A DNA stretch of 64,000 nucleotides from Streptomyces sp. CB01249 (GTDB lineage Bacteria > Actinomycetota > Actinomycetes > Streptomycetales > Streptomycetaceae): positions 1 to 64,000 of the forward strand of contig NZ_LISW01000002.1 in NCBI RefSeq assembly GCF_001905735.1, given 5' to 3'. Made by a program: the position numbers and the translations under genes. How positions within the stretch are numbered: position 1 is the stretch's first letter; every line of letters begins with the position of its first letter. The notes below the pieces were generated by a model, which had not been told where the DNA came from, did no database searches, and saw only the letters and a program-made list of their open reading frames with translations. Positions 25,779-34,276 of the stretch are shown piece by piece.

Positions 25779-25923
25779 CCTAACGAATTCAGCTGAAACG
25801 TGACCGGGGTCCCGTGCTGATCACTGTGCCTGATGCGCGACACTGAAGAATGCCGGTTAGCCGTGGCCGGATGATGCGCCTAGCATCAGCCTGACCGAAT
25901 CCAAAGCACCCCGAGGACCCCAC

Positions 25924-26544
25924 GTGCGCTTTCGTCTGACCCCCAGGGAGACGAGCTTCTACGACATGTTCTCCGCATCCGCGGACAACATCGTCACGGG
26001 CTCGAAACTCCTGATGGAACTGCTCGGGGCGGATTCGTCCTCCCGGGCCGAGATCGCGGAGCGCATGCGGGCAGCGGAGCACGCGGGGGACGATGCCACC
26101 CACGCGATCTTCCACCAGCTGAACTCCTCCTTCATTACGCCGTTCGACCGTGAGGACATTTACAACCTCGCGTCGTCGCTCGACGACATCATGGACTTCA
26201 TGGAGGAGGCCGTCGATCTGGTCGTGCTGTATCAGATCGAGACGCTTCCCAAGGGTGTGGAGCAGCAGATCGAGGTGCTGGCGCGGGCGGCCGAACTGAC
26301 CGCCGAGGCCATGCCGGGTCTGCGCACGATGGACAACCTCACCGAGTACTGGATCGAGGTCAACCGTCTGGAGAACCAGGCCGACCAGATCCACCGCAAG
26401 CTGCTCGCCCACCTCTTCAACGGCAAGTACGACGCCATAGAGGTGCTGAAGCTGAAGCAGATCGTGGACGTACTGGAAGAGGCTGCCGACGCGTTCGAGC
26501 ACGTCGCGAACACGGTGGAGACCATCGCGGTCAAGGAGTCCTGA
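25924..26544 (+). CDS. DUF47/PhoU-like Pit accessory protein
   Basis: This 206-residue all-helical cytoplasmic protein of the DUF47 (PhoU-related) family has repeated acidic helices such as HAGDDATHAIFHQL, then FDREDIYNLASSLDDIMDF. That second segment includes the E/DxxxD metal-binding pattern of PhoU proteins. Members are almost always coupled to Pit transporters and regulate their activity, here the gene 5 bp downstream. The start is GTG 25924. Confidence 0.9.
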   Translation: MRFRLTPRETSFYDMFSASADNIVTGSKLLMELLGADSSSRAEIAERMRAAEHAGDDATHAIFHQLNSSFITPFDREDIYNLASSLDDIMDFMEEAVDLVVLYQIETLPKGVEQQIEVLARAAELTAEAMPGLRTMDNLTEYWIEVNRLENQADQIHRKLLAHLFNGKYDAIEVLKLKQIVDVLEEAADAFEHVANTVETIAVKES

Positions 26545-26549
26545 ACCAC

Positions 26550-27548
26550 GTGGACACCTTCGTACTGATCGTGACCATCGGCGTCGCGCTCGGCTTCACC
26601 TACACCAACGGCTTCCACGACTCGGCGAACGCGATCGCCACGTCGGTCTCGACCCGTGCGCTGACGCCGCGTGCGGCGCTGGCGATGGCGGCCGTGATGA
26701 ACCTCGCGGGCGCGTTCCTCGGCAGCGGGGTCGCCAAGACCGTCAGCGAGGGCCTGATCGCGACGCCCGAGGGCAACAAGGGGATGGGCATCCTCTTCGC
26801 CGCGCTCGTCGGTGCCGTCATCTGGAACCTGGTCACCTGGTACTTCGGCCTGCCCTCGTCGTCCTCGCACGCGCTGTTCGGCGGGATGGTCGGCGCGGCG
26901 CTGGCCGGCGGGACGATGGTGCACTGGGACGGGGTGCTCGACAAGATCGTCATTCCGATGTTCCTGTCGCCGGTGATCGGCCTGGTGGTCGGTTATCTGG
27001 TGATGGTCGCCATCATGTGGATGTTCCGGAAGGCTAACCCGCACAAGGCCAAGCGCGGTTTCCGTATCGCGCAGACGGTCTCGGCGGCGGGCATGGCGCT
27101 CGGGCATGGTCTCCAGGACGCGCAGAAGACGATGGGCATCGTGGTGATGGCCCTGGTCATCGCCGACGTCGAGTCGCCGAGCGATCCGATCCCGGTCTGG
27201 GTGAAGCTGGTCTGCGCGCTGATGCTGTCGCTCGGTACGTACGCGGGCGGCTGGCGCATCATGCGTACGCTCGGCCGGAAGATCATCGAGCTGGACCCGC
27301 CGCAGGGCTTCGCCGCCGAGACGACGGGTGCGTCGATCATGTTCGGTTCGGCGTTCCTCTTCCACGCGCCGATCTCCACCACCCATGTGATCACCTCGGC
27401 GATCATGGGTGTGGGTGCCACGAAGCGGGTGAACGCGGTGCGGTGGGGTGTCGCGAAGAACATCATCCTCGGCTGGTTCATCACGATGCCGGCCGCGGCG
27501 CTGGTCGCCGCCGGAAGCTACGGGATCGTGTACCTGATGTTCGGCTGA
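26550..27548 (+). CDS. pitH1: Pit-family low-affinity inorganic phosphate transporter
   Basis: The 332-residue membrane protein has about 10 helices and the two inverted PiT signature repeats: GFHDSANAIATSVSTR (about 21-36) and, in the second half, ISTTHVITSAIMGVG. It imports metal-phosphate with protons at the cytoplasmic membrane. It begins at GTG 26550, 5 bp after the DUF47 gene, forming a two-gene operon closed by the strong terminator at 27566. The symbol follows the S. coelicolor homologue as I recall it. Confidence 0.92.
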   Translation: MDTFVLIVTIGVALGFTYTNGFHDSANAIATSVSTRALTPRAALAMAAVMNLAGAFLGSGVAKTVSEGLIATPEGNKGMGILFAALVGAVIWNLVTWYFGLPSSSSHALFGGMVGAALAGGTMVHWDGVLDKIVIPMFLSPVIGLVVGYLVMVAIMWMFRKANPHKAKRGFRIAQTVSAAGMALGHGLQDAQKTMGIVVMALVIADVESPSDPIPVWVKLVCALMLSLGTYAGGWRIMRTLGRKIIELDPPQGFAAETTGASIMFGSAFLFHAPISTTHVITSAIMGVGATKRVNAVRWGVAKNIILGWFITMPAAALVAAGSYGIVYLMFG

Positions 27549-27565
27549 CGCCGGCTGCCGTACGT

Positions 27566-27609
27566 GGGTCCGCCCCGCACTCCCTCGGGAGTGCGGGGCG
27601 GACCCTTTT
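27566..27609. terminator. Strong bidirectional terminator between pit and pstB
   Basis: An extended perfect inverted repeat (27566-27584 with 27587-27605, effectively an 18-bp stem with a CTCG loop) is followed by TTTT. It lies 18 bp after the pit stop and 59 bp beyond the pstB stop, so it can end both convergent operons. Confidence 0.9.
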
Positions 27610-27667
27610 CGCCTTGCGGTGGCACCGCCATGCAGCACCCCAAGGCCGTACGGGAGGGCCGGGCGGA

Positions 27668-28444
27668 TCAGCCGAAGCGGCCGGAGATGTAGTCCTCGGT
27701 GGCCTGGACCGACGGGTTGGAGAAGATGCGTTCCGTCTCGTCGATCTCGATGAGCTTGCCGGGCTTGCCGACCGCCGCCAGGTTGAAGAACGCGGTGCGG
27801 TCCGAGACACGCGCCGCCTGCTGCATGTTGTGCGTGACGATGACGATCGTGAACCGCTCCTTGAGCTCGCCGACCAGGTCCTCGATGGCGAGGGTGGAGA
27901 TCGGGTCGAGGGCGGAGCACGGCTCGTCCATCAGCAGCACGTCCGGCTCGACGGCGATGGCGCGGGCGATGCACAGGCGCTGCTGCTGACCGCCGGAGAG
28001 GCCGGAGCCGGGCTTGTTCAGCCGGTCCTTGACCTCGTTCCACAGGTTCGCGCCGCGCAGCGACTTCTCCACGACGTCGTTGAGGGCGCTCTTGCGGTAC
28101 GAGCCGTTGAGGCGCAGGCCCGCCGCCACGTTGTCGAAGATCGACATGGTGGGGAAGGGGTTCGGGCGCTGGAAGACCATGCCGACCGTACGCCGTACGG
28201 TCACCGGGTCGACGTTCGTCCCGTACAGGTTCTCGTCGTCCAGGAGCACCTTCCCCTCGACGCGGCCGCCGGGGGTGACCTCGTGCATCCGGTTCAGGGT
28301 GCGCAGGAAGGTGGACTTGCCGCAGCCGGAGGGGCCGATGAAGGCGGTCACCGAGCGGGGCTCGATGGTCATGGAGATGTCGTCTATCGCCTTGTGGCTG
28401 CCGTAGTAGGCCGACAGTCCGCTGACGTCGATGCGCTTGGCCAT
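27668..28444 (-). CDS. pstB: Phosphate ABC transporter ATP-binding protein PstB
   Basis: The 258-residue ATPase has Walker A GPSGCGKS (about 36-43), the Q-loop in [10 protein letters not shown], the ABC signature LSGGQQQR and Walker [14 protein letters not shown]. It powers high-affinity phosphate import through PstC and PstA. ATG 28444 matches known PstB N-termini ([10 protein letters not shown]); GTG 28453, with GGAAAG 5 bp upstream, is an alternative three residues longer. It is the last gene of pstSCAB. Confidence 0.95.
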   Translation of the reverse strand: MAKRIDVSGLSAYYGSHKAIDDISMTIEPRSVTAFIGPSGCGKSTFLRTLNRMHEVTPGGRVEGKVLLDDENLYGTNVDPVTVRRTVGMVFQRPNPFPTMSIFDNVAAGLRLNGSYRKSALNDVVEKSLRGANLWNEVKDRLNKPGSGLSGGQQQRLCIARAIAVEPDVLLMDEPCSALDPISTLAIEDLVGELKERFTIVIVTHNMQQAARVSDRTAFFNLAAVGKPGKLIEIDETERIFSNPSVQATEDYISGRFG

Positions 28445-28471
28445 CTGAATCACTGCTGCTTTCCGGCGGGC

Positions 28472-29560
28472 CTAGCGCCCGGCCTTGGGGGCCTTCCAGC
28501 GGGCGATGCCGCGGGCCACCAGGTTGAGGATCATGACGAAGGCGATCAGGACCAGGGCCGCTGCCCAGGCGCGGTCGTAGGACGCGGCCTCCCCGATCTT
28601 GTACTGCTCGTAGATGTAGAAGGGCAGTGACGACTGGGCGCCTTCGAAGGGGTTGGTGTTGATCAGCTGGCTGCCGAAGACCAGCAGGATGATCGGGGCG
28701 GTCTCGCCGGCGATGCGGGCGACGGCGAGCATGACGCCGGTCGCGATGCCGCCGATCGCGGTCGGCAGGACCACCTTCAGGATCGTGCGCCACTTCGGGA
28801 TGCCGAGGGCGAGGGACGCCTCGCGGAGCTCGTTCGGGACGAGCTTGAGCATCTCCTCGGTGGAGCGGACGACGACCGGGATCATCAGGATCGTCAGGGC
28901 GAGCGCGCCCATCAGGCCGGAGGGTTCCAGGCCCGCGATGAGCATGATCGACAGGATGAAGAGACCGGCCACGATCGACGGGATGCCGGTCATGACGTCG
29001 ACGAAGAAGGTGACGGCCCTGGCCAGCGCGCCCTTGCCGTACTCCACCAGGTAGACGGCGGTGAGCAGGCCGAGCGGGGCGGAGATCAGGGTGGCGATGC
29101 CGACCTGTTCCAGGGTGCCGATCAGCGCGTGGTAGACGCCGCCGCTGGCCTCGGGGCCGAGGACCCCGGCCATCGAGTGGGTCAGGAAGTAGCCGTCCAG
29201 GCGTTCGGAGCCGCGGCTGACGGTCGTCCAGAGCAGCGAGGCCAGCGGGACGACGGCGAGCAGGAAGCACACCCAGACCAGGCTGGTGGCGAGGCGGTCG
29301 CGGGCCTGGCGCTGGTTCTCGACCACGCTGGTGGCGACGTACGAGATGACCAGGAAGAACAGCGCGGAGATCAGGCCCCACTGCACACGGCTCTGCCAGC
29401 CGGCGGCGAGGCTCAGACCGACACCGAGGGCGATCGCGGCGACGGCGAAGCCGAGCGGCGCGAGGCGCGGCAGCGACCGGCTGCTGAGGCTGCCCTTCGG
29501 GGCGGCCGGTGCGGGCGTCGGGAGGTCCTGGACGCCGGGGGTGGTGGTGGCGTGGCTCAT
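28472..29560 (-). CDS. pstA: Phosphate ABC transporter permease PstA
   Basis: The 362-residue inner-membrane permease has an N-terminal extension of about 100 residues with three helices, then a binding-protein-dependent permease domain. The domain includes the EAA-like loop with ELREASLALGIPKWRTILKVV. It overlaps pstC by 4 bp and is followed by pstB after 27 bp. The long N-terminal part is usual in Streptomyces PstA. Confidence 0.95.
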   Translation of the reverse strand: MSHATTTPGVQDLPTPAPAAPKGSLSSRSLPRLAPLGFAVAAIALGVGLSLAAGWQSRVQWGLISALFFLVISYVATSVVENQRQARDRLATSLVWVCFLLAVVPLASLLWTTVSRGSERLDGYFLTHSMAGVLGPEASGGVYHALIGTLEQVGIATLISAPLGLLTAVYLVEYGKGALARAVTFFVDVMTGIPSIVAGLFILSIMLIAGLEPSGLMGALALTILMIPVVVRSTEEMLKLVPNELREASLALGIPKWRTILKVVLPTAIGGIATGVMLAVARIAGETAPIILLVFGSQLINTNPFEGAQSSLPFYIYEQYKIGEAASYDRAWAAALVLIAFVMILNLVARGIARWKAPKAGR

Positions 29561-30540
29561 GCGTTGGCCCCCGAGTACTCCTTGCGGCGGGCGATGATGA
29601 GCCGGGCCGCGCCGTTGACCAGCAGGGTGAGGACGAAGAGGACCAGGCCGGAGGCGATCAGGGCGTCCCGCCCGAACGCGTCGGCCTCGCCGAACTTCGC
29701 CGCGATGTTCTGGGCGAAGGTCCCGCCGCCCGGGTTGAGCACGTGCAGCGAGATCAGGAAGTTCGGCGACAGGACGGTGGCGACGGCCATCGTCTCGCCG
29801 AGCGCGCGGCCGAGGCCCAGCATCGAGGCGGAGATGACGCCGGAGCGGCCGAACGGCAGGACCGAGAGGCGGATGACCTCCCAGCGCGTGGCGCCGAGGG
29901 CGAGCGCGGCCTCCTCGTTCATCCGGGGGACCTGGCGGAAGACCTCGCGGCTGACGCTGGTCACGATCGGCAGGATCATGATCGCGAGCAGGATGCCGAC
30001 GGTGAAGAGGGAGCGGGCGACGCCGATCTCGGTCTTCTCGAAGACGTAGGTCCAGCCGAAGAACTGGTCGAGCCAGAGGTTGAGCCCCTCCAGGTACGGC
30101 ACGAGGACGAGGGCGCCCCAGATGCCGTAGACGATGCTGGGGACCGCGGCGAGCAGGTCGATCACGTACGCGATCGGGCCGGCCAGCTTGCGCGGGGCGT
30201 AGTGCGAGATGAAGAGGGCGATACCGACGGCGACCGGGACCGCGATGGCCATCGCGATGACGGAGCTGACGACGGTCCCGAAGAGCAGGACGGCGATGCC
30301 GAAGACGGGCGGGTCACCGGCCGGGTTCCAGTCGAAGGTGGTGAGGAAGTTGCCCTCGTCCTTCGAGATGGCGATCGCGGCGCGGTAGGTGAGGAACACG
30401 GCGATCGACGCCATGATCACCAGGAGCAGGATGCCGGAGCCGCGCGAGAGGCCGAGGAAGATCCGGTCGCCTGCGCGCCCCGTGGACCGGGGGCGGGATC
30501 GCCTGCCCGGCGGGGTCTGTATCTGTGTGGTGGAAGCCAT
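29557..30540 (-). CDS. pstC: Phosphate ABC transporter permease PstC
   Basis: The 327-residue permease has about six helices and the EAA-type loop with EEAALALGATRWEVIRLSVLP. It forms the membrane channel with PstA. The ATG at 30540 gives an N-terminal Arg/Pro-rich cytoplasmic segment of about 30 residues. It overlaps pstA by 4 bp and is separated from pstS by 128 bp containing a strong hairpin, which may lower expression of the membrane parts relative to PstS. Confidence 0.95.
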   Translation of the reverse strand: MASTTQIQTPPGRRSRPRSTGRAGDRIFLGLSRGSGILLLVIMASIAVFLTYRAAIAISKDEGNFLTTFDWNPAGDPPVFGIAVLLFGTVVSSVIAMAIAVPVAVGIALFISHYAPRKLAGPIAYVIDLLAAVPSIVYGIWGALVLVPYLEGLNLWLDQFFGWTYVFEKTEIGVARSLFTVGILLAIMILPIVTSVSREVFRQVPRMNEEAALALGATRWEVIRLSVLPFGRSGVISASMLGLGRALGETMAVATVLSPNFLISLHVLNPGGGTFAQNIAAKFGEADAFGRDALIASGLVLFVLTLLVNGAARLIIARRKEYSGANA

Positions 30541-30608
30541 GGTCTTTCCGGTCTGTGTGGGGGAGCCGGGGCTCCCCTGGCGGCGGTGCACCGGAGGGGC
30601 TGGGTGGG

Positions 30609-30639
30609 GGCCGGTCCGGAGGGGTGTTCCGGACCGGCC
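30609..30639 (-). terminator. Hairpin between pstS and pstC (probable attenuator or RNA stabiliser)
   Basis: A perfect 11-bp inverted repeat (30609-30619 with 30629-30639) and a 9-nt loop lie 30 bp downstream of the pstS stop, inside the pst operon. There is no T-run. In other bacteria such hairpins cause partial termination or protect the pstS message, yielding far more binding protein than permease. Confidence 0.7.
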
Positions 30640-30668
30640 GCCGGATGCGCTGGGTGTCGTACGGCCGG

Positions 30669-31805
30669 TTACGAGAGGCCGGCGACGGTCTCGCGGACCT
30701 TGGCGTTGATCTCCTCGGGGATCGGGGCGTAGCCCGCCTCGGTGAGGAGCTTCTGGCCGTCCGCGGAGGCGGTGTAGGTCAGGAAGGACTTGACGGTGCC
30801 GAGGGTGTCGGCCTTGTTGCCGGTGTCGCAGACGACCTCGTACGTGACGAGGACCAGCGGGTAGGCGCCGTCGGCCTTGGTGGTGTAGTCGAGGTCGAGC
30901 GCCAGGTCCTTGCCGGTGCCCTTGACCTTGGCGGCGGCGATGGCCTTGGAGGCGTTCTCGGAGGATGCCTTGACCGGGGCGGAGCCGCCGGTGTCGATGT
31001 CGACCGTGGAGATCTGCTGCGAGGTGGCGTAGGAGAGCTCGAAGTAGCCGATGGCGCCGTCGACCTGCTTGACCGAGGAGGCGACGCCGGAGGAGGCGGA
31101 CGCGGCCTGGCCGCCGGGGGCGGGCCACTTCTTCTCGGCCTCGTACTTCCAGTCCTTCGGGGCCGCGGCGCCGAGGTACTTGCCGAGGTTCTGCGTGGTG
31201 CCGGAGTCCTCGGAGCGGTGGAAAGGCTGGATCGCCTTGTCCGGCAGCTTGGCGTCGGGGTTGAGCTTGGCGATCGCCTCGTCGTTCCACTTCTTGATCT
31301 TCGTGTCGAAGATCTTGGCGAGGGTGGGGGCGTCCAGGGTCAGGCTGTCGACGCCTTCGAGGTGGAAGCCGATGGCGATCGGGCCGCCGACCATCGGGAG
31401 GTTGATGCCCTGGCCGGTCTTGCAGATCTTCTTGGAGTCGGCGACCTCCTCGGGCTTCAGCGCCGAGTCGGAGCCGGCGAAGCCGACGGTGCCCTGGTTG
31501 AAGGCGACGATGCCCTCGCCGGACGAGGAGGAGTTGTAGTTGATCTCCACGCCGGAGCAGGCGGCCATGTACTCCTTGACCCAGAGGTCCATGGCGTTCT
31601 TCTGCGCGCTGGAGCCGGAGGCGCGCAGCTGGCCCTTGGCGCCGTCGCACTTGACGTTGGACGCGGCCTTCGTCTTGGCACCGCCGGTGGCGGAGGTCTC
31701 GCCGCTGTTGTCGTCCGAACCGCACGCCGTGAGGACCAGGGCGCCGGAGACGGCGAGGGCACCGAGCGCGGTGGCACGAAGCCGGTTCTTGCGCTGAAGC
31801 TTCAC
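30669..31805 (-). CDS. pstS: Phosphate-binding lipoprotein PstS
   Basis: The 378-residue precursor starts at GTG 31805 with GGAAGGA about 10 bp upstream. It has a signal peptide with lipobox LTAC (Cys about residue 28). The mature part has PstS hallmarks: RASGSSAQKNAM, the SSSGEGI loop, FAGSD and HRSEDSGTTQN, which line the phosphate site. It captures phosphate outside the membrane for PstCAB. Two PhoP boxes upstream predict strong induction by phosphate starvation. Confidence 0.96.
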   Translation of the reverse strand: MKLQRKNRLRATALGALAVSGALVLTACGSDDNSGETSATGGAKTKAASNVKCDGAKGQLRASGSSAQKNAMDLWVKEYMAACSGVEINYNSSSSGEGIVAFNQGTVGFAGSDSALKPEEVADSKKICKTGQGINLPMVGGPIAIGFHLEGVDSLTLDAPTLAKIFDTKIKKWNDEAIAKLNPDAKLPDKAIQPFHRSEDSGTTQNLGKYLGAAAPKDWKYEAEKKWPAPGGQAASASSGVASSVKQVDGAIGYFELSYATSQQISTVDIDTGGSAPVKASSENASKAIAAAKVKGTGKDLALDLDYTTKADGAYPLVLVTYEVVCDTGNKADTLGTVKSFLTYTASADGQKLLTEAGYAPIPEEINAKVRETVAGLS

Positions 31806-31936
31806 TTTCGGGTGTTCCTTCCAGAAGCCGCCGCGGCTGCTTGCGGGCGGCGTGCGACGCGGGCGGTGCAGTGGCTGATCGCTGCACCCGGTAGGTCTGA
31901 AATTAGGCAGAACAGATGAAGTGACTTGCGAGGAAA

Positions 31937-31965
31937 GGTGAACGCAAGGTGAACCTTGGTCCACC
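31937..31965 (-). promoter_or_regulatory. PhoP-binding PHO boxes of the pst promoter
   Basis: On the minus strand there are two exact GTTCACC units exactly 11 bp apart (31937-31943 and 31948-31954), with a weaker third unit at about 31959-31965. Direct repeats of GTTCACC at 11-bp spacing are the Streptomyces PhoP binding pattern. They lie 130-160 bp upstream of the pstS start. Confidence 0.9.
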
Positions 31966-32229
31966 TTGCGGTGCCGGGGTTAAACCACCCCGAGGTCGGG
32001 GGTCGGGCGTATCTCGGTTCGACAGCTGCGGTGGCCAGGCTATCCGGAATCTCAGTTCCGTTCTGTCAGGTGAGCAAAGGTGCGCTGACTACTGGGGTGG
32101 CGTGCCGCTCGCTGGTGTAAATGGAATGTGTCTCACCCGCTGGGAGGCCCGAGGAGTGTGCGCGAAGAACGTCGGTATTCGGTCGTGTTAATGAGAGCGG
32201 CCGGCTTGATCGGGCCTGAAAGTGATCCC

Positions 32230-32258
32230 TTGACATGCTCGCGGTTGAGACGCAGTGT
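32230..32258 (+). promoter_or_regulatory. Probable vegetative-type promoter of the SapA-like gene
   Basis: A consensus TTGACA (32230-32235) is followed 17 bp later by CAGTGT (32253-32258), a partial match to a TAnnnT -10 box. It lies 45 bp before the GTG start at 32303, which has a GAAAGG ribosome binding site. Confidence 0.5.
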
Positions 32259-32302
32259 TCTGCGTTGTCAGGTAAGCCGCTCGTCAAGCTGAAAGGCATT
32301 CT

Positions 32303-32728
32303 GTGCTCAAGCGTGCGATGGTTATTCTCACCAGTCTTGCGGCCGTTACTGGCGGTGCGATCGTTGCAGCTCCGTCTGCAAGTGCCGCCGGCTTCGGATG
32401 TCCCGGCAGCCAGATAGACGTCTATCCGGTGACGGATGCGAACAAGGGGCTGGTGCTCAGCAACATCTTCCTCTACTACGACGCCTCGACGGGCAAGAAC
32501 TGCGCGTCCAACGTGCGTACGAGTGCCGGGGGGACCGGGACGGCGGCTAAGATCTCCATTTCGATCTGGGCCGACGGTGGAAGTGCCGTCACGGACAGCG
32601 GTAACTACTCGCAGTACGCGGGGCCTGTTTCAGTTTATGCCGCAGGAAAGTGCATCAATGTCAAGGCGACCACCTATGCGTCCGGCGGGCGATACGGATT
32701 GGTGCAGAGGAATGGTCACTGCGGCTGA
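32303..32728 (+). CDS. Secreted SapA-like (spore-associated protein A family) protein
   Basis: The 141-residue precursor from GTG 32303 has a Sec signal peptide cut near ASAAGFG (about residue 28). The small mature domain begins GCPGSQIDVYPV and ends in NGHCG, with four Cys that probably form disulfides, and includes LYYDASTGKNCASNVRTS. This pattern matches proteins usually annotated as spore-associated protein A in Streptomyces. Its role is unknown; it would be outside the cell or on the spore surface. It is monocistronic with a terminator at 32759. GC is lower than in its neighbours. Confidence 0.8.
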   Translation: MLKRAMVILTSLAAVTGGAIVAAPSASAAGFGCPGSQIDVYPVTDANKGLVLSNIFLYYDASTGKNCASNVRTSAGGTGTAAKISISIWADGGSAVTDSGNYSQYAGPVSVYAAGKCINVKATTYASGGRYGLVQRNGHCG

Positions 32729-32758
32729 TCCGAATAGATCGGCTGTCGCGTGATCGAG

Positions 32759-32803
32759 GTGCCGTGTCCGACATCGGGAATTCTGTCGGGCGCGGCACTT
32801 TTA
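32759..32803 (+). terminator. Rho-independent terminator of the SapA-like gene
   Basis: A 15-bp stem with two G-U-type mismatches (32759-32773 with 32784-32798) is followed by TTTTATT. It lies 31 bp past the stop codon and just before the stop of the reverse-strand Nudix gene. Confidence 0.85.
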
Positions 32804-32831
32804 TTGGTCCGGGATAAGCCGCGTGACACCG

Positions 32832-33263
32832 TCATTCCGGTGAAAATTCGCCGACCGATCGCAATTTCCTCAGAAGCGTGTCGATCAGTGCCTTGTCTCT
32901 CTGTTGGGTGAGGCGTTCGCGGGCGGCCGTCGGGGAAAGCCAGAGCACCGCGTCCACCTCGTCGTTCGGCGTGAAGGTGCCCGTCGTGGCCTCGGCGGAC
33001 CAGTACGTGACCTCCTTCGGGCGGCCGTGCGCGACGTACCGGACCAGGGGCAGCACGGCCCCCGGCACACAGTGGTGGCCCGTCTCCTCCAGGACCTCGC
33101 GAGCCGCCGCCTCCCGCAGGGACTCGCCGCGCTTCAGCTTGCCCTTGGGGAACGACCAGTCGTCGTAACGCGGCCGGTGGACGAGGCACAGCTCCACGCC
33201 CCCGGCGGGCGCGGGCGGCCGGCGCCACAGGACGCAGCCCGCCGCCCGCACCGTGCCGCTCAC
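32832..33263 (-). CDS. Nudix (MutT-type) hydrolase of the ppk operon
   Basis: The 143-residue protein contains an intact Nudix box near residues 42-64: Gly, then GESLREAAAREVLEETG, with the REVLEE catalytic core. It would hydrolyse a nucleoside diphosphate linked to another group. Its GTG start overlaps the stop of the CHAD gene by 4 bp (GTGA), and that gene overlaps ppk. The coupling suggests a substrate related to polyphosphate or phosphate metabolism, such as a diphosphoinositol-like or diadenosine polyphosphate; that is inference. Confidence 0.9.
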   Translation of the reverse strand: MSGTVRAAGCVLWRRPPAPAGGVELCLVHRPRYDDWSFPKGKLKRGESLREAAAREVLEETGHHCVPGAVLPLVRYVAHGRPKEVTYWSAEATTGTFTPNDEVDAVLWLSPTAARERLTQQRDKALIDTLLRKLRSVGEFSPE

Positions 33264-34276
33264 GGCCGCGCCGCCCCCGTCGTCGCGCAGGCCCAGCTCT
33301 CGCGGAAGACCGCGCGCGCCGCCTCGACCTCGTGGCGCTGGTCGGCGTGGAGCACGCCCAGGGCGTACGCGGTCGCCGGGGCGATCCTCGGGGTGCGGGC
33401 GGCCGCGGCCGCCGCGCCGGCCGCCTCCGCCGCGTCCCGGTGCAGGTCGAGGGCGTGGCCCGGGGCGGCCAGGACCGGATCGGGGGCGCCGTGCACCACC
33501 TCGTGGGCGTAGCGGTGGAGGCGGAGGAGCAGGCGGGTCTGGTGCCAGGGCGCGTCGTGCGCCTCGTTGTACGGCTCCGCCGACTCGTCGGAGGGCAGCG
33601 CGGCGACGGCCGCGAGCAGCCGCTGCTCGGCCCGGTCCGCGGGCTCGGCCAGCAGCTCACCGGCGGGGCCGGTCGCGGCGGGGGCGAGCGGGACCTCGGA
33701 GGCGAGCAGCGCGACCGCGTCGGCCACCGCGTGGAAGCGGGCGGAGCCGAGGGCCTGCAGGGCGGCGGAGTGGGCGCGGGTCCGGGCGAGGGTGAGCTGC
33801 CGTTCCAGCAGGGCGCCCGCGCGGGCGGCGCCGACACCGAGGACGGGGCGGCCCGTTCCCGTGGACTCGCCGGTGCGGGCGGCCGGGAGGACGGGGTCGC
33901 CGGAGAGGCCGTGCAGCGCCTCCAGGAGCCGGGTCTGCCGGTCCGCGTACGCGTGTTCGCGGGCGAGGGTGCCGGAGAGCCAGGACAGCTCGGTGCGCAG
34001 CTGCTCCGCCCAGAGCGGGTCGAGGGCGGTGCGGAAGGTGCGCAGGGTGGCGCCGATCCGGCGGGAGGAGCGGCGCAGGGCGGTGGCGGCCTGTTCGGCG
34101 GCGCGCGATCCGGCGTCCGTGGGGGCGGTGTTCTCGCGGTGCAGGCGCAGGCTGCGCAGGAAGTCGGCGGCCTGGGAGCGCAGATAGGGGCCGAGGACCG
34201 ACCCCGCGCTCACGCCGGTGATGCCGGGTGCGTGGGCCGGGGCCGCGGCCTGGGTGTGCTGGTCAGGGCGTCGCAC
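33260..34276 (-). CDS. CHAD-domain protein (polyphosphate-associated)
   Basis: The 338-residue protein has two helical repeats typical of CHAD domains with conserved His and Arg, such as [16 protein letters not shown] and [20 protein letters not shown] proteins bind polyphosphate and often sit next to ppk. GTG 34276 was chosen because GGAGG lies 7 bp upstream; the longer TTG 34297 lacks this. The start lies inside the end of ppk (14-bp overlap), giving a coupled ppk-CHAD-Nudix operon. Confidence 0.9.
   Translation of the reverse strand: MRRPDQHTQAAAPAHAPGITGVSAGSVLGPYLRSQAADFLRSLRLHRENTAPTDAGSRAAEQAATALRRSSRRIGATLRTFRTALDPLWAEQLRTELSWLSGTLAREHAYADRQTRLLEALHGLSGDPVLPAARTGESTGTGRPVLGVGAARAGALLERQLTLARTRAHSAALQALGSARFHAVADAVALLASEVPLAPAATGPAGELLAEPADRAEQRLLAAVAALPSDESAEPYNEAHDAPWHQTRLLLRLHRYAHEVVHGAPDPVLAAPGHALDLHRDAAEAAGAAAAAARTPRIAPATAYALGVLHADQRHEVEAARAVFRESWACATTGAARP

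Larger units (their letters stand above)
31806..32302. other. Divergent regulatory region between pstS and the SapA-like gene
   Basis: This 497-bp gap has no credible ORF. Left to right it holds the pstS leader, the PHO boxes, about 250 bp where I see nothing specific apart from lower GC than its surroundings, and the promoter of the SapA-like gene with a TTGACA box at 32230-32235. A small ACGCAG/CTGCGT inverted repeat follows at about 32250-32265. Confidence 0.55.

Noticed and set aside
26232..29381. A 1049-residue reverse-strand open frame
   Set aside because: It runs antisense through DUF47 and pit and then in the wrong frame through pstB and pstA. The translation is Arg/His/Pro-rich with no domain; the true genes explain the open frame.
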